Positions 8,462 to 17,376 of a stretch of DNA of 64,000 nt are shown here, piece by piece (the stretch's first letter is position 1; the number at the start of each line of letters is the position of its first letter). Position numbers and translations under genes: made by a program. The notes beneath the pieces were generated by a model. That model was not told the DNA's origin, did no database searches, and saw only the letters and a list, made by a program, of their open reading frames with translations. Origin of the DNA: an uncultured Bacteroidales bacterium (GTDB lineage Bacteria; Bacteroidota; Bacteroidia; Bacteroidales; UBA932); contig CALVAJ010000004.1 of assembly GCA_944325505.1 (NCBI GenBank), positions 49,162-113,161 of the forward strand, written 5' to 3'.

Positions 8462-9031
8462 TTAATTTGATACGTTTGTCACCCGGATATGGTACAGCAG
8501 CGCCGAATTCCCGGGGATTGTCCCGAATGGCCTCTTCCCGAATCCGTACTGTCCCGAGAACAGGATATAGCATATTTCACCCGATTTCACCCCTTCGAGC
8601 CCGTAATGCAGTCCGGCTACAAGCCCGTCATTCTCCCCAAGGGTCAATGTCTTGACCTCATATGAAGCGTCGGTGGTGTTCCATCCGTTTTCACCGGCGG
8701 CCTGAGGGTCGTTGGTCGCAAAGATGTTTCCGGGGCTTATGCTTCCCTGGAAGACATAGCCGGTATAGTAAAATGAAACCGTACCCCCTCTCCTGAGGGC
8801 CTCTCCGGTCCCTTCCGTCAGGACTACCCTGCTGGAGCCTCCGTTATAGACGATTTCATGCGCATACGGTGCATCCGGATCAGCCGGATCCGCTTCCGTC
8901 GGAAGCGACTGGATGAAACTGTCTATCCTGTCTTCCTGAGTCGACCAGGCGTTCTTGAGGCTTTGCTTGGAGCATGCCGCCGATATGGCCGCAATCAATA
9001 GAACTAATGATATCCTTACTGTTCTGTGCAT
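8462..9031 (-). CDS. FKBP-type peptidyl-prolyl isomerase lipoprotein
   Basis: 189 residues. The signal peptide ends at ISAAC with lipid-attachment Cys20. The mature part carries one FKBP domain from about residue 80: GGTVSFYYTGYVFQGS, then GLVAGLHYGLEGVKSGEICYILF and QYGFGKRPFGTIPGNSALLYHI, the order of strands and the YGFG flap typical of FKBP enzymes. It overlaps the end of nrnA by 16 bases, implying coupled translation. It belongs to the same envelope-chaperone group as the next gene. Substrate proteins are unknown. Confidence 0.82.
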   Translation of the reverse strand: MHRTVRISLVLLIAAISAACSKQSLKNAWSTQEDRIDSFIQSLPTEADPADPDAPYAHEIVYNGGSSRVVLTEGTGEALRRGGTVSFYYTGYVFQGSISPGNIFATNDPQAAGENGWNTTDASYEVKTLTLGENDGLVAGLHYGLEGVKSGEICYILFSGQYGFGKRPFGTIPGNSALLYHIRVTNVSN

Positions 9032-10086
9032 GATGTCTGTTTTTCGTTCATGAATTTGCGGACTGCATTTTCTGCATATGATGCCACCTCGCTGACCGAC
9101 TTTACGTCATCCGGGATTGTCAGACGGCCTCCAGCGGCCAGTTCGTGCCCGCCGCCGTGAAAATAGAGGGCTGCGCACCGGTTGGCCGAGATGCCTTTCT
9201 TCGAGCGGATGGAAACACGGATCCTGTCCGTGTCTTCTTTGAAGAAGCAGCTCATCCTGACTTTGCCGATGCTCAGGGGGATGTTGACGAACCCTTCCGT
9301 GTCGCCTTCCTGTAGTCCGTATTTTTCTATCGTTTTCCTGTCAAGTATCATATATGCGACCCCGTCTCCGGTTATTTTCATGTTTGTGTAGAGCAGTTCC
9401 CCCATGAGCCTGACCCTGCTTTCCCTGTATTCATTGTACAGGTGCCCTGTCATCATGTCCCGGTCGACCCCCGCTTCAAGCAGGGATGATGCCATGCGCA
9501 GTGTGGAGGGGAAAACGGAATTGGCGAAGTTGTTGGTATCGGTAGTCATTCCCGTCATCAGGGCAAGGGCCGAGACCGGAGGAAGTTTTCCCGCGTCGCC
9601 GCAGTATATGGATGTCGCCATCAATATATGGTACAGGTATTCCGCGGTGGATGAAACTTCCGTTTCGGAAAAGACGAGCCCGAACTCTCCGCGGTCGGGA
9701 TTCAGATGGTGGTCGATGAGTATCCTGTATGCGGTACAGTCATTCATGGCCTGTTCCATCTTTCCGGTCCTGTGGAATGCATTATAGTCCAGACTGAAAA
9801 TCAGGTCACAGCCGCATATGGCTTTCCGTGCTTCGGATTCATCCGTCTCCCAGTCTATCATGTGGCCCGGACTGACGGTGTCCGTAATGAATCCGAGATA
9901 TCCGGGGCAGGCGTCGGGCAGTACGATGCGGACCTCTTTCCCCATCTCTTTCAGACAGTGGTATAATGCGACGCAACTGCCTGCCGCATCGCCGTCAGGC
10001 CGCATGTGCGCCGTAACGGTAATCTTTTCTGCTCTGCGGATCAGCTGTTCCAGAGCGGATATTTCTGACGGACTGATGTCAATCAT
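9016..10086 (-). CDS. nrnA: DHH/DHHA1 phosphoesterase, NrnA-like oligoribonuclease / pAp phosphatase
   Basis: 356 residues. The DHH domain shows HMRPDGDAAGS (27-37), the metal-binding Asp in IFSLDYNAFHRTG (about 96-108) and DHH at 125-127 within ILIDHHLNP. The C-terminal DHHA1 domain ends with GGGHELAAGG at about 325-335. This architecture is that of NrnA, which degrades nano-RNA dinucleotides and dephosphorylates pAp; some relatives hydrolyse cyclic dinucleotide products. It is the first gene of the minus-strand run, with TAAATTTG on the minus strand at 10111-10118 as a likely -7 box. Confidence 0.88.
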   Translation of the reverse strand: MIDISPSEISALEQLIRRAEKITVTAHMRPDGDAAGSCVALYHCLKEMGKEVRIVLPDACPGYLGFITDTVSPGHMIDWETDESEARKAICGCDLIFSLDYNAFHRTGKMEQAMNDCTAYRILIDHHLNPDRGEFGLVFSETEVSSTAEYLYHILMATSIYCGDAGKLPPVSALALMTGMTTDTNNFANSVFPSTLRMASSLLEAGVDRDMMTGHLYNEYRESRVRLMGELLYTNMKITGDGVAYMILDRKTIEKYGLQEGDTEGFVNIPLSIGKVRMSCFFKEDTDRIRVSIRSKKGISANRCAALYFHGGGHELAAGGRLTIPDDVKSVSEVASYAENAVRKFMNEKQTSCTEQ

Positions 10087-10110
10087 CGTTCACAATGAAA
10101 AATTCGACTG

Positions 10111-10158
10111 CAAATTTACAAATTATATTGCATATCATAAATCAAATTTCTAACTTTG
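10111..10158. promoter_or_regulatory. divergent promoters between nrnA and the 10.2 kb operon
   Basis: On the plus strand ATTG at 10127-10130 and TAACTTTG at 10151-10158 are spaced 20 bases and drive the rightward genes. On the minus strand TAAATTTG occupies 10111-10118 and should serve nrnA. The rightward -33 box is only eight bases from the leftward -7 box, so the two polymerase sites overlap and may compete. Confidence 0.6.
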
Positions 10159-10225
10159 TCCGGGATTTGGGTAAAATGCCATTTGACTGGCACCGAACAG
10201 AGAAAATAATAAATAACATAAACCG

Positions 10226-10912
10226 ATGAACATACTTAAAAAACTATGCACATATCTTGTGCTGCCGCTTATTATCATTGGACTTGCATATCTGGTAGTA
10301 GATAGCGTAATGGCGCCTATGAGATTCACTAATGCGCAGGAAAGCCGCGAAGCTGTCGGCATCCAGAGACTGAAGGATATCCGTGACCTTCAGGTCGCAT
10401 TCAAGAGCGAGTACGGACATTTCTCTACTACTTTCGATTCTTTGAAACTGTTCTACAATACAGGCAAGATCAAGGTTGTCATGCAGATCGGCTCAAAGGA
10501 CGATTCTGTTGCAGTAGCAAACACGAACGCCCTTAAAAGACGTAATCCGAGAATCAAGCCGGAAGACATGCTTGCCCTTTACGAGAAAGGCGAGAAGCTC
10601 GTTTTCCAGATTGAGAATGACATCCCTGTCAAGGATACGCTTTTCCACAGCCGTAGTGACTTCAATATCGATTCACTCGCCTTCATTCCGTTCAGCGGAG
10701 ACTCCATCATAATGAGGTCGGACGTGAAGAAGGTTTCCGGTGTCAATGTCCCTCTGTTCGAGGCCTGCATGCCTTACAGGTCTTTGCTCAAAGGACTTGA
10801 TAACCAGTTGAGGATTAATCTGGATGCAGACATGAGAGACAGAGGCCGTTATGAAGGCCTTCAGGTAGGAAGCATTACTGCACCTAATAATAATGCCGGT
10901 AACTGGGAGTAA
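10226..10912 (+). CDS. conserved single-pass membrane protein of unknown function
   Basis: 228 residues. One membrane segment at about 8-30 (LVLPLIIIGLAYLVVDSVM) anchors a soluble domain that should face the periplasm. The soluble part has alternating charged and beta-rich stretches (GIQRLKDIRDLQVAFKSEYG at about 46-65, then FDSLKLFYNTGKIKVVMQIG) resembling the first helix and following strands of pilin-like proteins, but without a prepilin peptidase site, so this is only a resemblance. The stop codon overlaps the next ATG (TAATG), so it is translationally coupled to the DUF3822 gene. I do not recognise a named family. Confidence 0.75.
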   Translation: MNILKKLCTYLVLPLIIIGLAYLVVDSVMAPMRFTNAQESREAVGIQRLKDIRDLQVAFKSEYGHFSTTFDSLKLFYNTGKIKVVMQIGSKDDSVAVANTNALKRRNPRIKPEDMLALYEKGEKLVFQIENDIPVKDTLFHSRSDFNIDSLAFIPFSGDSIIMRSDVKKVSGVNVPLFEACMPYRSLLKGLDNQLRINLDADMRDRGRYEGLQVGSITAPNNNAGNWE

Positions 10913-11613
10913 TGGGCTCTGCAGACAATACCGTAGCAGCAATAGACAGAATATCCATTCAAGTAGCCTTGAGTGGATATTCTTTTAAAATGTCGTGCAG
11001 GGACGGGGTTACAAGGTCTTCAGGATGGCACAGTGCAGACAAAGTGTTTACAGCACCCGAGCTGCAGAGAAGATATGATGAGGTGGATATATCCCTGTTT
11101 ACCCCGAAGGCAGCACTTTTTCCCGTGCATTTTTTCAATCCCGGGGAGTCAAGACGCCTTCTTTCGGATGTGGCCGGGATTTCGGACGGGGACGTGGTCG
11201 AGTCTGTGGCGGTGCCTGAGTTCGGGGCTGTAATGGTCTACTCCAATTCAATAGGCGAGTCCCTTTCAAAGGTGATTTCCGGCTCTGTCCTCAGAACGGA
11301 CGGAAACAGGAGTCCCGTCTATCCTGAGCTGTATTTCATGCTGAAATCCCTCCCGTATATCAGCGAATACAACAAGATAGTCGCTTCCTATGCCGACGGC
11401 AGACTTTATCTTGCCGTTGCGCAGGGCAAGACGCTCCTGCTTTGCAACAGTTTCGCATCCGTAGACTTTACTACAGCCGAGTATTTCATTTTCAGAAGTC
11501 TGAAGAAACTGCAGCTTAATCCGGAGGTGTCTTCCATCTTTTTCCGGACTCCATTGTCGGAAAGCCAGGAAATGTCCCTGTACAGGTATTTCACTTCAGT
11601 CGAGAATATTTAG
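10912..11613 (+). CDS. DUF3822 family protein
   Basis: 233 residues. Features such as LFTPKAALFPVHFF, VYPELYFMLKSLP, YADGRLYLAVAQGKTLLLCNSF and the C-terminal RYFTSVENI match the DUF3822 family, which in Bacteroidota is usually found immediately upstream of rsmD, as here (gap six bases). The fold is expected to be actin/ASKHA-like according to family descriptions, but I cannot verify this from sequence. There is no signal peptide. Function is unknown; the conserved linkage to an rRNA methyltransferase is the only clue. Confidence 0.78.
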   Translation: MGSADNTVAAIDRISIQVALSGYSFKMSCRDGVTRSSGWHSADKVFTAPELQRRYDEVDISLFTPKAALFPVHFFNPGESRRLLSDVAGISDGDVVESVAVPEFGAVMVYSNSIGESLSKVISGSVLRTDGNRSPVYPELYFMLKSLPYISEYNKIVASYADGRLYLAVAQGKTLLLCNSFASVDFTTAEYFIFRSLKKLQLNPEVSSIFFRTPLSESQEMSLYRYFTSVENI

Positions 11614-11619
11614 CGTCAT

Positions 11620-12171
11620 ATGAGGATAATCGGAGGCCGGCTCAAAGGCCGGAACATAACGCCGCCTGCAGGATACAGCGCCAGGCCGACTACTGACTTT
11701 GCCAGAGAGGGGCTTTTCAATATTCTCGATAACGAATATGAGTTCGACGGGCTTTCAGTGCTCGATCTTTTCGGCGGAACCGGAGCCGTTTCTATGGAAT
11801 TTGCCTCCAGAGGCGCCTCGGATGTGTACTGCGTGGAGATGGCTCCCAAAAATGCATCCTTTATCAGGTCCCGGGTCCGGGAACTCGGGCTGGACAGCTG
11901 CATCAAAGTGGTCAGGCATAATGTTTTTGATTTTCTGGATATCTGCACCGTCCGGTTCGATATAATCTTTGCCGATCCTCCGTATGCTCTTGACACTCTG
12001 GCTTCCCTGCCTGATGCCGTACTCGGGAAAGGCCTTCTGTACCCCGGGGGATATTTTATCCTGGAACATCCGGAGACGTACAGTTTTACCGGCAGACCTG
12101 ATTTCGTAAAGGAAAAGAAATACGGGAACGTACATTTTTCATTCTTTACCGCTCCCGCTGACATACATTAG
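11620..12171 (+). CDS. rsmD: 16S rRNA (guanine(966)-N(2))-methyltransferase
   Basis: 183 residues, normal for RsmD. It starts MRIIGGRLKGR, the conserved RNA-binding N-terminus, followed by RPTTDFAREGLFN, the SAM-binding LDLFGGTGAVSME (48-60) and the catalytic DPPY (119-122). It methylates G966 of 16S rRNA on the 30S subunit. It is the third gene of a tight four-gene run with gaps of six and four bases to its neighbours. The start codon is certain from the N-terminal motif. Confidence 0.93.
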   Translation: MRIIGGRLKGRNITPPAGYSARPTTDFAREGLFNILDNEYEFDGLSVLDLFGGTGAVSMEFASRGASDVYCVEMAPKNASFIRSRVRELGLDSCIKVVRHNVFDFLDICTVRFDIIFADPPYALDTLASLPDAVLGKGLLYPGGYFILEHPETYSFTGRPDFVKEKKYGNVHFSFFTAPADIH

Positions 12172-12175
12172 GATT

Positions 12176-12664
12176 ATGGGTAAGATTGTCAAGACGAATG
12201 CCGCCAGACTTCTGGACAGGGCAGGTGTGGCCTATGAGCTCATTCCATATACGGTAGATGAGAATGATCTTGCCGCGGGGCACATAGCGGAACAGCTTTC
12301 GGAGCCTCTTGAACAGGTATTCAAGACGCTGGTGCTGTCAGGTGACCGTACCGGGTATTTCGTGTGCGTAGTTCCCGGCGACTCGGAAGTGGATCTCAAG
12401 TCCGCTGCAAAAATATCCGGCAACAAGAAATGCGACCTTATTCCCATGAAGGAGCTTCTTCCGGTAACGGGCTATATACGTGGCGGATGTTCCCCCGTAG
12501 GAATGAAAAGGCATTTTCCGACATATTTCCATTCCACGGCCCTTGATTACCCTTATATATACGTGAGTGCAGGTATCCGCGGACTGCAGTTCAGGATAGC
12601 TCCGGGCGATATCATAGGATATACCGGAGCGCAATGTGCGGATCTGGTCCGCAGACCGGAGTAG
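12176..12664 (+). CDS. ybaK: Cys-tRNA(Pro)/Cys-tRNA(Cys) deacylase YbaK
   Basis: 162 residues. The N-terminal KTNAARLLDRAGVAYEL, the lysine-containing QVFKTLVLSG, GDSEVDLKSAAKISGNKK and IRGGCSPVGMKR with the terminal GLQFRIAPGDI match the YbaK/EbsC subgroup of aminoacyl-tRNA editing domains. It hydrolyses mischarged Cys-tRNA(Pro) in trans. It follows rsmD by four bases and so belongs to a translation-quality gene group. Convergent with the CoA transferase downstream. Confidence 0.9.
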   Translation: MGKIVKTNAARLLDRAGVAYELIPYTVDENDLAAGHIAEQLSEPLEQVFKTLVLSGDRTGYFVCVVPGDSEVDLKSAAKISGNKKCDLIPMKELLPVTGYIRGGCSPVGMKRHFPTYFHSTALDYPYIYVSAGIRGLQFRIAPGDIIGYTGAQCADLVRRPE

Positions 12665-12687
12665 GAATGCCCGCTTCCGGGCCCTGT

Positions 12688-13995
12688 CTACATGCTGAAA
12701 CTGCGGTAATGCGGCCCGAACCTTTCGAATGCGGCCCTTTCGAGCGATTCCCTGTGGTCGGGATGTGCGATGCCGATAATAAGTTTGGCCCTTTCCTGCA
12801 GAGACTTTCCGTAAAGGTCGACTGTCCCGTATTCTGTGACGAGATAATGGATGTGTGCCCGTGATGTCACTACTCCTGCTCCGCTCAGCAGGGCAGGGGT
12901 GATTTTGCTTTCCCCGTTCCGGGTACAGGATGGCATTGCTATTATGGCTTTGCCTCCGCTGGAGAGCGAAGCCCCGTAAATGAAATCCACCTGGCCGCCT
13001 GCCCCCGAATAGAATTTCGTCCCGAGCGAGTCTGCGCAGACCTGTCCGGTCAGATCGACCTGCAGCGCTGAATTTATGGCTGTGGTCTTGGGATTTCTGG
13101 CTATGTTGAACGGGTCATTGGTATAGCCTACATCCATCATTGCCACCATAGGGTTGTCATCCAGGAATTCATAGCATTTCTGTGACCCCATAACGAACGT
13201 GGATACCATCTTCCCTTTATCGATGCCTTTTCTTGCACCGTTGATTACCCCTTTTTCTACAAGTCTCAGAACCCCGTCGGCGAACATTTCCGTGTGGATT
13301 CCGAGATCCTTGTGCCCTTCAAGCTGTCCGAGCACCGCATTGGGTATGGCGCCAATGCCCATCTGCAGGCACGCCCCGTCTTCTATCAGCTCCGCACAGT
13401 TCTTTCCGATAGCTTCCTCTATTTCATTCGGGGCATGGAATTCTGCCGGCAGCAGAGGGGTATTGTCCTCCACGAATATGTCTATGCTGTCCATCGGTAT
13501 GATCGCCTGGCCCCATGACCGCGGAACATATTTGTTGACGACGGCGATGACGGTCTTGGCACATTCTATCGCGGCAAGGGTGGCATCGACGGACGTTCCC
13601 AGAGATACGAACCCGTGTTTGTCGGGAGGACAGACCTGTATCATTGCCACATCGCACGGCAGCGCCCCGCATCTGTACAGTTTCTGCGTCTCGCTCAGCA
13701 GCACCGGAATGTAGTCGGAATACCCGCTCTGGACACTCTTCCTTACATTTGATCCGATGAAGAATCCCTGATGGAAAAAGATTCCGTCGAATTTCGGATC
13801 GGCATATGGGGCCTGCCCTTCAGTATGGAGGTGGTGTATCCTTACATTTTCCAGCTCTCCGGCTTCGCCTCTTCTGCAGAGGGCTTCTATGAGCACTTTC
13901 GGTGCACTGGCTACGCTGCTCAGGTGTACATGGTCCCCGGATTTCACTGCCTTGACTGCTTCATCGGCCGAGACGAAATGGATTTCTTTTCTCAT
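12688..13995 (-). CDS. acetyl-CoA hydrolase/transferase family CoA transferase
   Basis: 435 residues, the class I CoA-transferase length for 4-hydroxybutyrate/butyrate:acetate CoA-transferases. The catalytic glutamate lies in HTEMFADG (234-241, Glu236) and the oxyanion-hole region in SGAGGQVDF (about 330-338). These enzymes form a glutamyl-CoA thioester and swap CoA between short acyl groups and acetate or succinate. In this genome it could provide a parallel route to ackA-ptb-buk for releasing butyrate, propionate or acetate. Substrate is not decidable by eye. Transcribed divergently from the SulP gene. Confidence 0.87.
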   Translation of the reverse strand: MRKEIHFVSADEAVKAVKSGDHVHLSSVASAPKVLIEALCRRGEAGELENVRIHHLHTEGQAPYADPKFDGIFFHQGFFIGSNVRKSVQSGYSDYIPVLLSETQKLYRCGALPCDVAMIQVCPPDKHGFVSLGTSVDATLAAIECAKTVIAVVNKYVPRSWGQAIIPMDSIDIFVEDNTPLLPAEFHAPNEIEEAIGKNCAELIEDGACLQMGIGAIPNAVLGQLEGHKDLGIHTEMFADGVLRLVEKGVINGARKGIDKGKMVSTFVMGSQKCYEFLDDNPMVAMMDVGYTNDPFNIARNPKTTAINSALQVDLTGQVCADSLGTKFYSGAGGQVDFIYGASLSSGGKAIIAMPSCTRNGESKITPALLSGAGVVTSRAHIHYLVTEYGTVDLYGKSLQERAKLIIGIAHPDHRESLERAAFERFGPHYRSFSM

Positions 13996-14032
13996 CAGTG
14001 TTATGTTTTTTACGCGTTTTTTCGATCAATAT

Positions 14033-14075
14033 GTCGGATTTCCGACCCAAATATAACGTTATTGTTTTATATTTG
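14033..14075. promoter_or_regulatory. divergent promoters with an inverted repeat between the CoA transferase and SulP genes
   Basis: TATATTTG at 14068-14075 on the plus strand and the same octamer on the minus strand at 14048-14055 are the -7 boxes of the two divergent genes. An inverted repeat with perfect six-base arms, GTCGGA-TT-TCCGAC, lies at 14033-14046, right at the predicted start of the leftward transcript. It could be an operator or a 5' hairpin. Confidence 0.55.
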
Positions 14076-14099
14076 CGCCATTTTTGAAAAAAGCGGAAT

Positions 14100-15806
14100 A
14101 TGGAGTTTAATCTTGGAAAGACATTCAGACCTAAATTTTTCAGTCTGTTCAGGAAAGGAAGGTACAGTTCAGCAGCGTTTGCATCGGATCTTGCGGCAGG
14201 AGTCATAGTGGGAATCATAGCCTTGCCGCTTGCCATCGCATTCGGAATCGCCAGCGGCGTGACTCCCCAGCAGGGACTGATAACTGCCATAGTGGCCGGT
14301 TTTCTTGTGTCGGTTTTCGGAGGGTCGAGATATCTTATCGGCGGACCGACCGGGGCCTTTATCGTGATAGTATCGGGGATTGTGGCCCAGTACGGGATCC
14401 AGGGGCTGGTCATCGCGACCATCATGGCCGGAGTCATCCTCGTAGTCATGGGACTGTGCCGTATGGGGGCTATTTTCAGATTCATACCTTATCCGATAGT
14501 CGTAGGTTTTACAAGCGGTATCGCGCTGACCATATTTTCTACGCAGGTGAAGGATTTCCTCGGACTGGATGTAGATGTCCCGTCCGGATTCATTCCCGAA
14601 TGGATATGCTACATAAAGAATATCGGTTCTGCGGACCTGGCTGAAACGGCCATGAGCCTGTGCTGCCTGCTGGTCATAATATTCTGGGGGAAATTCAGCA
14701 AGAAAGTCCCTGGCTCGCTGATTGCGCTGATATTCGGGACAGTGGCTTCTCTGCTGCTGAGCCGTTTCGCCGGGGTGGAGCTTGCCACTATCGGTTCCAA
14801 GTTCCCCGAGCTGGCGGCCGGACTTCCGATGCCCAGACCGGTAGCTCCCCATTTTGATTATGAGACTATAAAAGGCCTTGTCTCTCCGGCGTTTACAATA
14901 GCCATACTCTGCGCTGTAGAGTCTCTGCTTGCCGCTATGGTGGCGGACGGTGTCACCGGTCGCAGGCACGACTCCAATACCGAACTCATAGGCCAGGGCA
15001 TAGCCAATATCGTCACTCCCATGTTCGGCGGTATCCCTGCAACCGGGGCCCTTGCCAGAACGATGGCCAGCATCAACAACGGGGGGAAATCCCCTGTCAC
15101 AGGTATAGTCCATGCAGTAGTCCTGCTGCTGATATACCTTTTCCTGCTGCCATATGCCGTTTATATACCTCTGTCATGTCTTGCCGCGATACTGGTTGTC
15201 GTGGCCTACAACATGAGTGAATGGAGGACATTCCGTTATCTGCTGAAGGCGGACAGGGCTGATGTGGCCGTCCTTCTCATCACTTTCTTCCTGACAGTGC
15301 TGGTGGATCTGACGGTAGCCATCGAGGTCGGGGTCCTGCTGGCTGTGGTGCTGTTCGTCAAGCGCGTCATGGAGACTTCTTCCATCGAAGTGCTCGATGA
15401 TGACCACATAGCGGCGACGGAGAGCGACGAGATTGCACAGCTGGACGACACGGAGCACCTCGATATTCCTGCCGGGGTCGAGGTCTACGAGATCAACGGA
15501 CCGTTCTTTTTCGGTCTTGCCAGCCGCCTGGAAGAGCTGGAGGAAGGCCGGAAGACCGGAGTGAAGGTCCGTATCATCCGTATGAGGAAAGTCTCGTTCA
15601 TGGACTCTACCGGTATCAGGAACCTGCGCAACTTTTTCCGGCGTACCGAGAAGCGCGGCATCCGCGTCATACTCTCCGGAGTGAATCCCCAGGTACGCGC
15701 CACACTGCATAAGTTCGGCCTCGACGGGGAAATCGGGACTGACTACATATTCCCTCACATAATTCCGGCCCTTGCAAAGGCCAATGAATATCTTCGCACC
15801 CATTAG
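14100..15806 (+). CDS. SulP (SLC26) family anion transporter with STAS domain
   Basis: 568 residues. The membrane domain (about 25-430) begins with SDLAAGVIVGIIALPLAIAFG, the SulP signature, and includes GLVSPAFTIAILCAVESLLAA. The STAS domain occupies about 455-565, with VEVYEINGPFFFG and the MDSTGIRNL helix. SulP proteins carry sulfate, bicarbonate, or dicarboxylates in symport or exchange modes; the sequence does not settle the substrate. The gene stands alone on the plus strand with its own -7 box 25 bases upstream. A seven-base hairpin after the stop could end transcription. Confidence 0.9.
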   Translation: MEFNLGKTFRPKFFSLFRKGRYSSAAFASDLAAGVIVGIIALPLAIAFGIASGVTPQQGLITAIVAGFLVSVFGGSRYLIGGPTGAFIVIVSGIVAQYGIQGLVIATIMAGVILVVMGLCRMGAIFRFIPYPIVVGFTSGIALTIFSTQVKDFLGLDVDVPSGFIPEWICYIKNIGSADLAETAMSLCCLLVIIFWGKFSKKVPGSLIALIFGTVASLLLSRFAGVELATIGSKFPELAAGLPMPRPVAPHFDYETIKGLVSPAFTIAILCAVESLLAAMVADGVTGRRHDSNTELIGQGIANIVTPMFGGIPATGALARTMASINNGGKSPVTGIVHAVVLLLIYLFLLPYAVYIPLSCLAAILVVVAYNMSEWRTFRYLLKADRADVAVLLITFFLTVLVDLTVAIEVGVLLAVVLFVKRVMETSSIEVLDDDHIAATESDEIAQLDDTEHLDIPAGVEVYEINGPFFFGLASRLEELEEGRKTGVKVRIIRMRKVSFMDSTGIRNLRNFFRRTEKRGIRVILSGVNPQVRATLHKFGLDGEIGTDYIFPHIIPALAKANEYLRTH

Positions 15807-15817
15807 TGGCCCGTTCT

Positions 15818-15844
15818 TTCCGGTGCATGGAGTAAAAACCGGAA
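15818..15844 (+). terminator. possible terminator hairpin after the SulP gene
   Basis: TTCCGGT at 15818-15824 pairs with ACCGGAA at 15838-15844 around a 13-base loop. There is no T-run after it, so termination would not be of the classical intrinsic type. The next promoter begins about 50 bases later. Confidence 0.35.
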
Positions 15845-15893
15845 GTTTGCCTGAATTGGTGCCTTTGGCGGCGATTTGAGGCTTTTTTATGTG

Positions 15894-15901
15894 TATATTT
15901 G
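15894..15901 (+). promoter_or_regulatory. -7 element of the suf operon
   Basis: TATATTTG, a perfect TAnnTTTG. Possible -33 TTTG copies at 15864 and 15875 have non-ideal spacing (26 and 15 bases). It lies downstream of the first ATG of the sufB frame (15876), which shows that translation must begin at the later ATG. Confidence 0.6.
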
Positions 15902-15935
15902 CAGATTGTGGCGAAAGCCGTTATTCGGATGCAAT

Positions 15936-17372
15936 ATGGATGAAAAGAATATACTTGAAGATATCGCCCGGAAGGAATATGAACACGGGTTCGTGACTGA
16001 TGTCGAGCAGGAGTTCATCCCGAAAGGCCTGAATGAGGATATCATAAGGATGATTTCGGCCAAGAAGGAGGAGCCGCAGTGGCTTCTGGACTTCAGGCTG
16101 GAGGCTTTCCGTAAATGGCAGAAGATGAAGATGCCACAGTGGGCGCATCTGGATATTCCTGAGATTGATTTTCAGGATATTATCTATTATGCGGCACCCA
16201 AAAAGGACAGTGACCGGCCGAAGGAGATAGATCCCGAGCTGGCCGAAACGTTCGAAAAGCTCGGCATTCCGCTCCATGAAAGGGCTGCACTTGCAGGGGT
16301 GGCGGTAGATGCGGTATTCGATTCCGTGTCGGTAACTACGACTTTCCGCCAGGCTCTTGCAGACAAAGGGATAATCTTCTGTTCTTTTTCAGAGGCCGTC
16401 AGGGAACACCCTGATCTGGTGCGCAGGTATCTTGCAACGGTTGTCCCGTCGGGGGACAATTTCTATGCTGCGCTCAATTCCGCCGTATTTAGCGACGGGT
16501 CATTCTGCTATATCCCGAAAGGGGTACGCTGCCCGATGGAACTGTCCAGCTACTTCAGAATCAACGCTAAAGGCACCGGGCAGTTCGAAAGGACGCTGAT
16601 AGTGGCGGATGAAGGATCTTATGTGAGCTATATGGAAGGATGTACCGCGCCAATGAGGGACGAGAACCAGCTGCATGCCGCGGTCGTGGAGATAGTCGTG
16701 GAGAAAGATGCGGAAGTCAAGTACTCTACCGTGCAGAACTGGTATCCGGGAGACGCGCAGGGACGTGGGGGAATTTTCAACTTCGTGACCAAGAGGGGAA
16801 TCTGTAAAGGTACCGGAAGCCATCTTTCGTGGACGCAGGTCGAGACCGGCTCTGCCATTACATGGAAGTACCCGAGCACCATCCTCAAAGGGGACAATTC
16901 CTCATCCGAATTCTATTCCGTAGCCGTTACCAACAATTTCCAGCAGGCCGACACGGGAACCAAGATGATACATATCGGGAAAAACACCCGCAGCCGCATC
17001 GTGAGCAAGGGTATCTCGGCAGGACGCAGCCAGAACAGCTACCGGGGGCTGGTGAAGATGCTCCCCGGGGCAGACAATGCAAGGAATTTTTCCCAGTGCG
17101 ACAGCCTGCTGATCGGTGACAGGTGCGGGGCCCACACTTTCCCGTCCATAGAAAATGCAAACAGGACAGCGGTCGTGGAGCATGAGGCCACAACCTCGAA
17201 GATAAGCGAGGACCAGCTTTTCTACTGTAACCAAAGAGGAATCGGACCGGAAGAGGCTGTCGGCCTGATAGTCAACGGTTATGCCCGTGAAGTACTGTCC
17301 AAGCTGCCTATGGAGTTCGCGGTCGAGGCCCAGAAACTGCTGCAGGTGTCACTTGAAGGTTCTGTAGGATAA
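15936..17372 (+). CDS. sufB: Fe-S cluster assembly scaffold SufB
   Basis: 478 residues, the normal SufB length. It carries [14 protein letters not shown], the long beta-helix core, [19 protein letters not shown] with the conserved Cys, and the terminal [20 protein letters not shown]. SufB is the scaffold of the SufBCD complex that builds Fe-S clusters in the cytoplasm. The frame is open back to an ATG at 15876, but that codon lies upstream of the -7 box, so the start [15 protein letters not shown] at 15936 is preferred. It leads sufB-pnuC-sufC-sufD-ispE. Confidence 0.94.
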   Translation: MDEKNILEDIARKEYEHGFVTDVEQEFIPKGLNEDIIRMISAKKEEPQWLLDFRLEAFRKWQKMKMPQWAHLDIPEIDFQDIIYYAAPKKDSDRPKEIDPELAETFEKLGIPLHERAALAGVAVDAVFDSVSVTTTFRQALADKGIIFCSFSEAVREHPDLVRRYLATVVPSGDNFYAALNSAVFSDGSFCYIPKGVRCPMELSSYFRINAKGTGQFERTLIVADEGSYVSYMEGCTAPMRDENQLHAAVVEIVVEKDAEVKYSTVQNWYPGDAQGRGGIFNFVTKRGICKGTGSHLSWTQVETGSAITWKYPSTILKGDNSSSEFYSVAVTNNFQQADTGTKMIHIGKNTRSRIVSKGISAGRSQNSYRGLVKMLPGADNARNFSQCDSLLIGDRCGAHTFPSIENANRTAVVEHEATTSKISEDQLFYCNQRGIGPEEAVGLIVNGYAREVLSKLPMEFAVEAQKLLQVSLEGSVG

Positions 17373-17376
17373 TACC

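Noticed and set aside
14169-15113. Minus-strand open frame of 314 codons inside the SulP gene
   Set aside because: Shadow of the membrane-protein codons; product is rich in Arg, Gly, Asp and Tyr and has no recognisable motif.
15876-15935. N-terminal extension of SufB
   Set aside because: The first ATG precedes the -7 box at 15894-15901, so the extension would not be transcribed.
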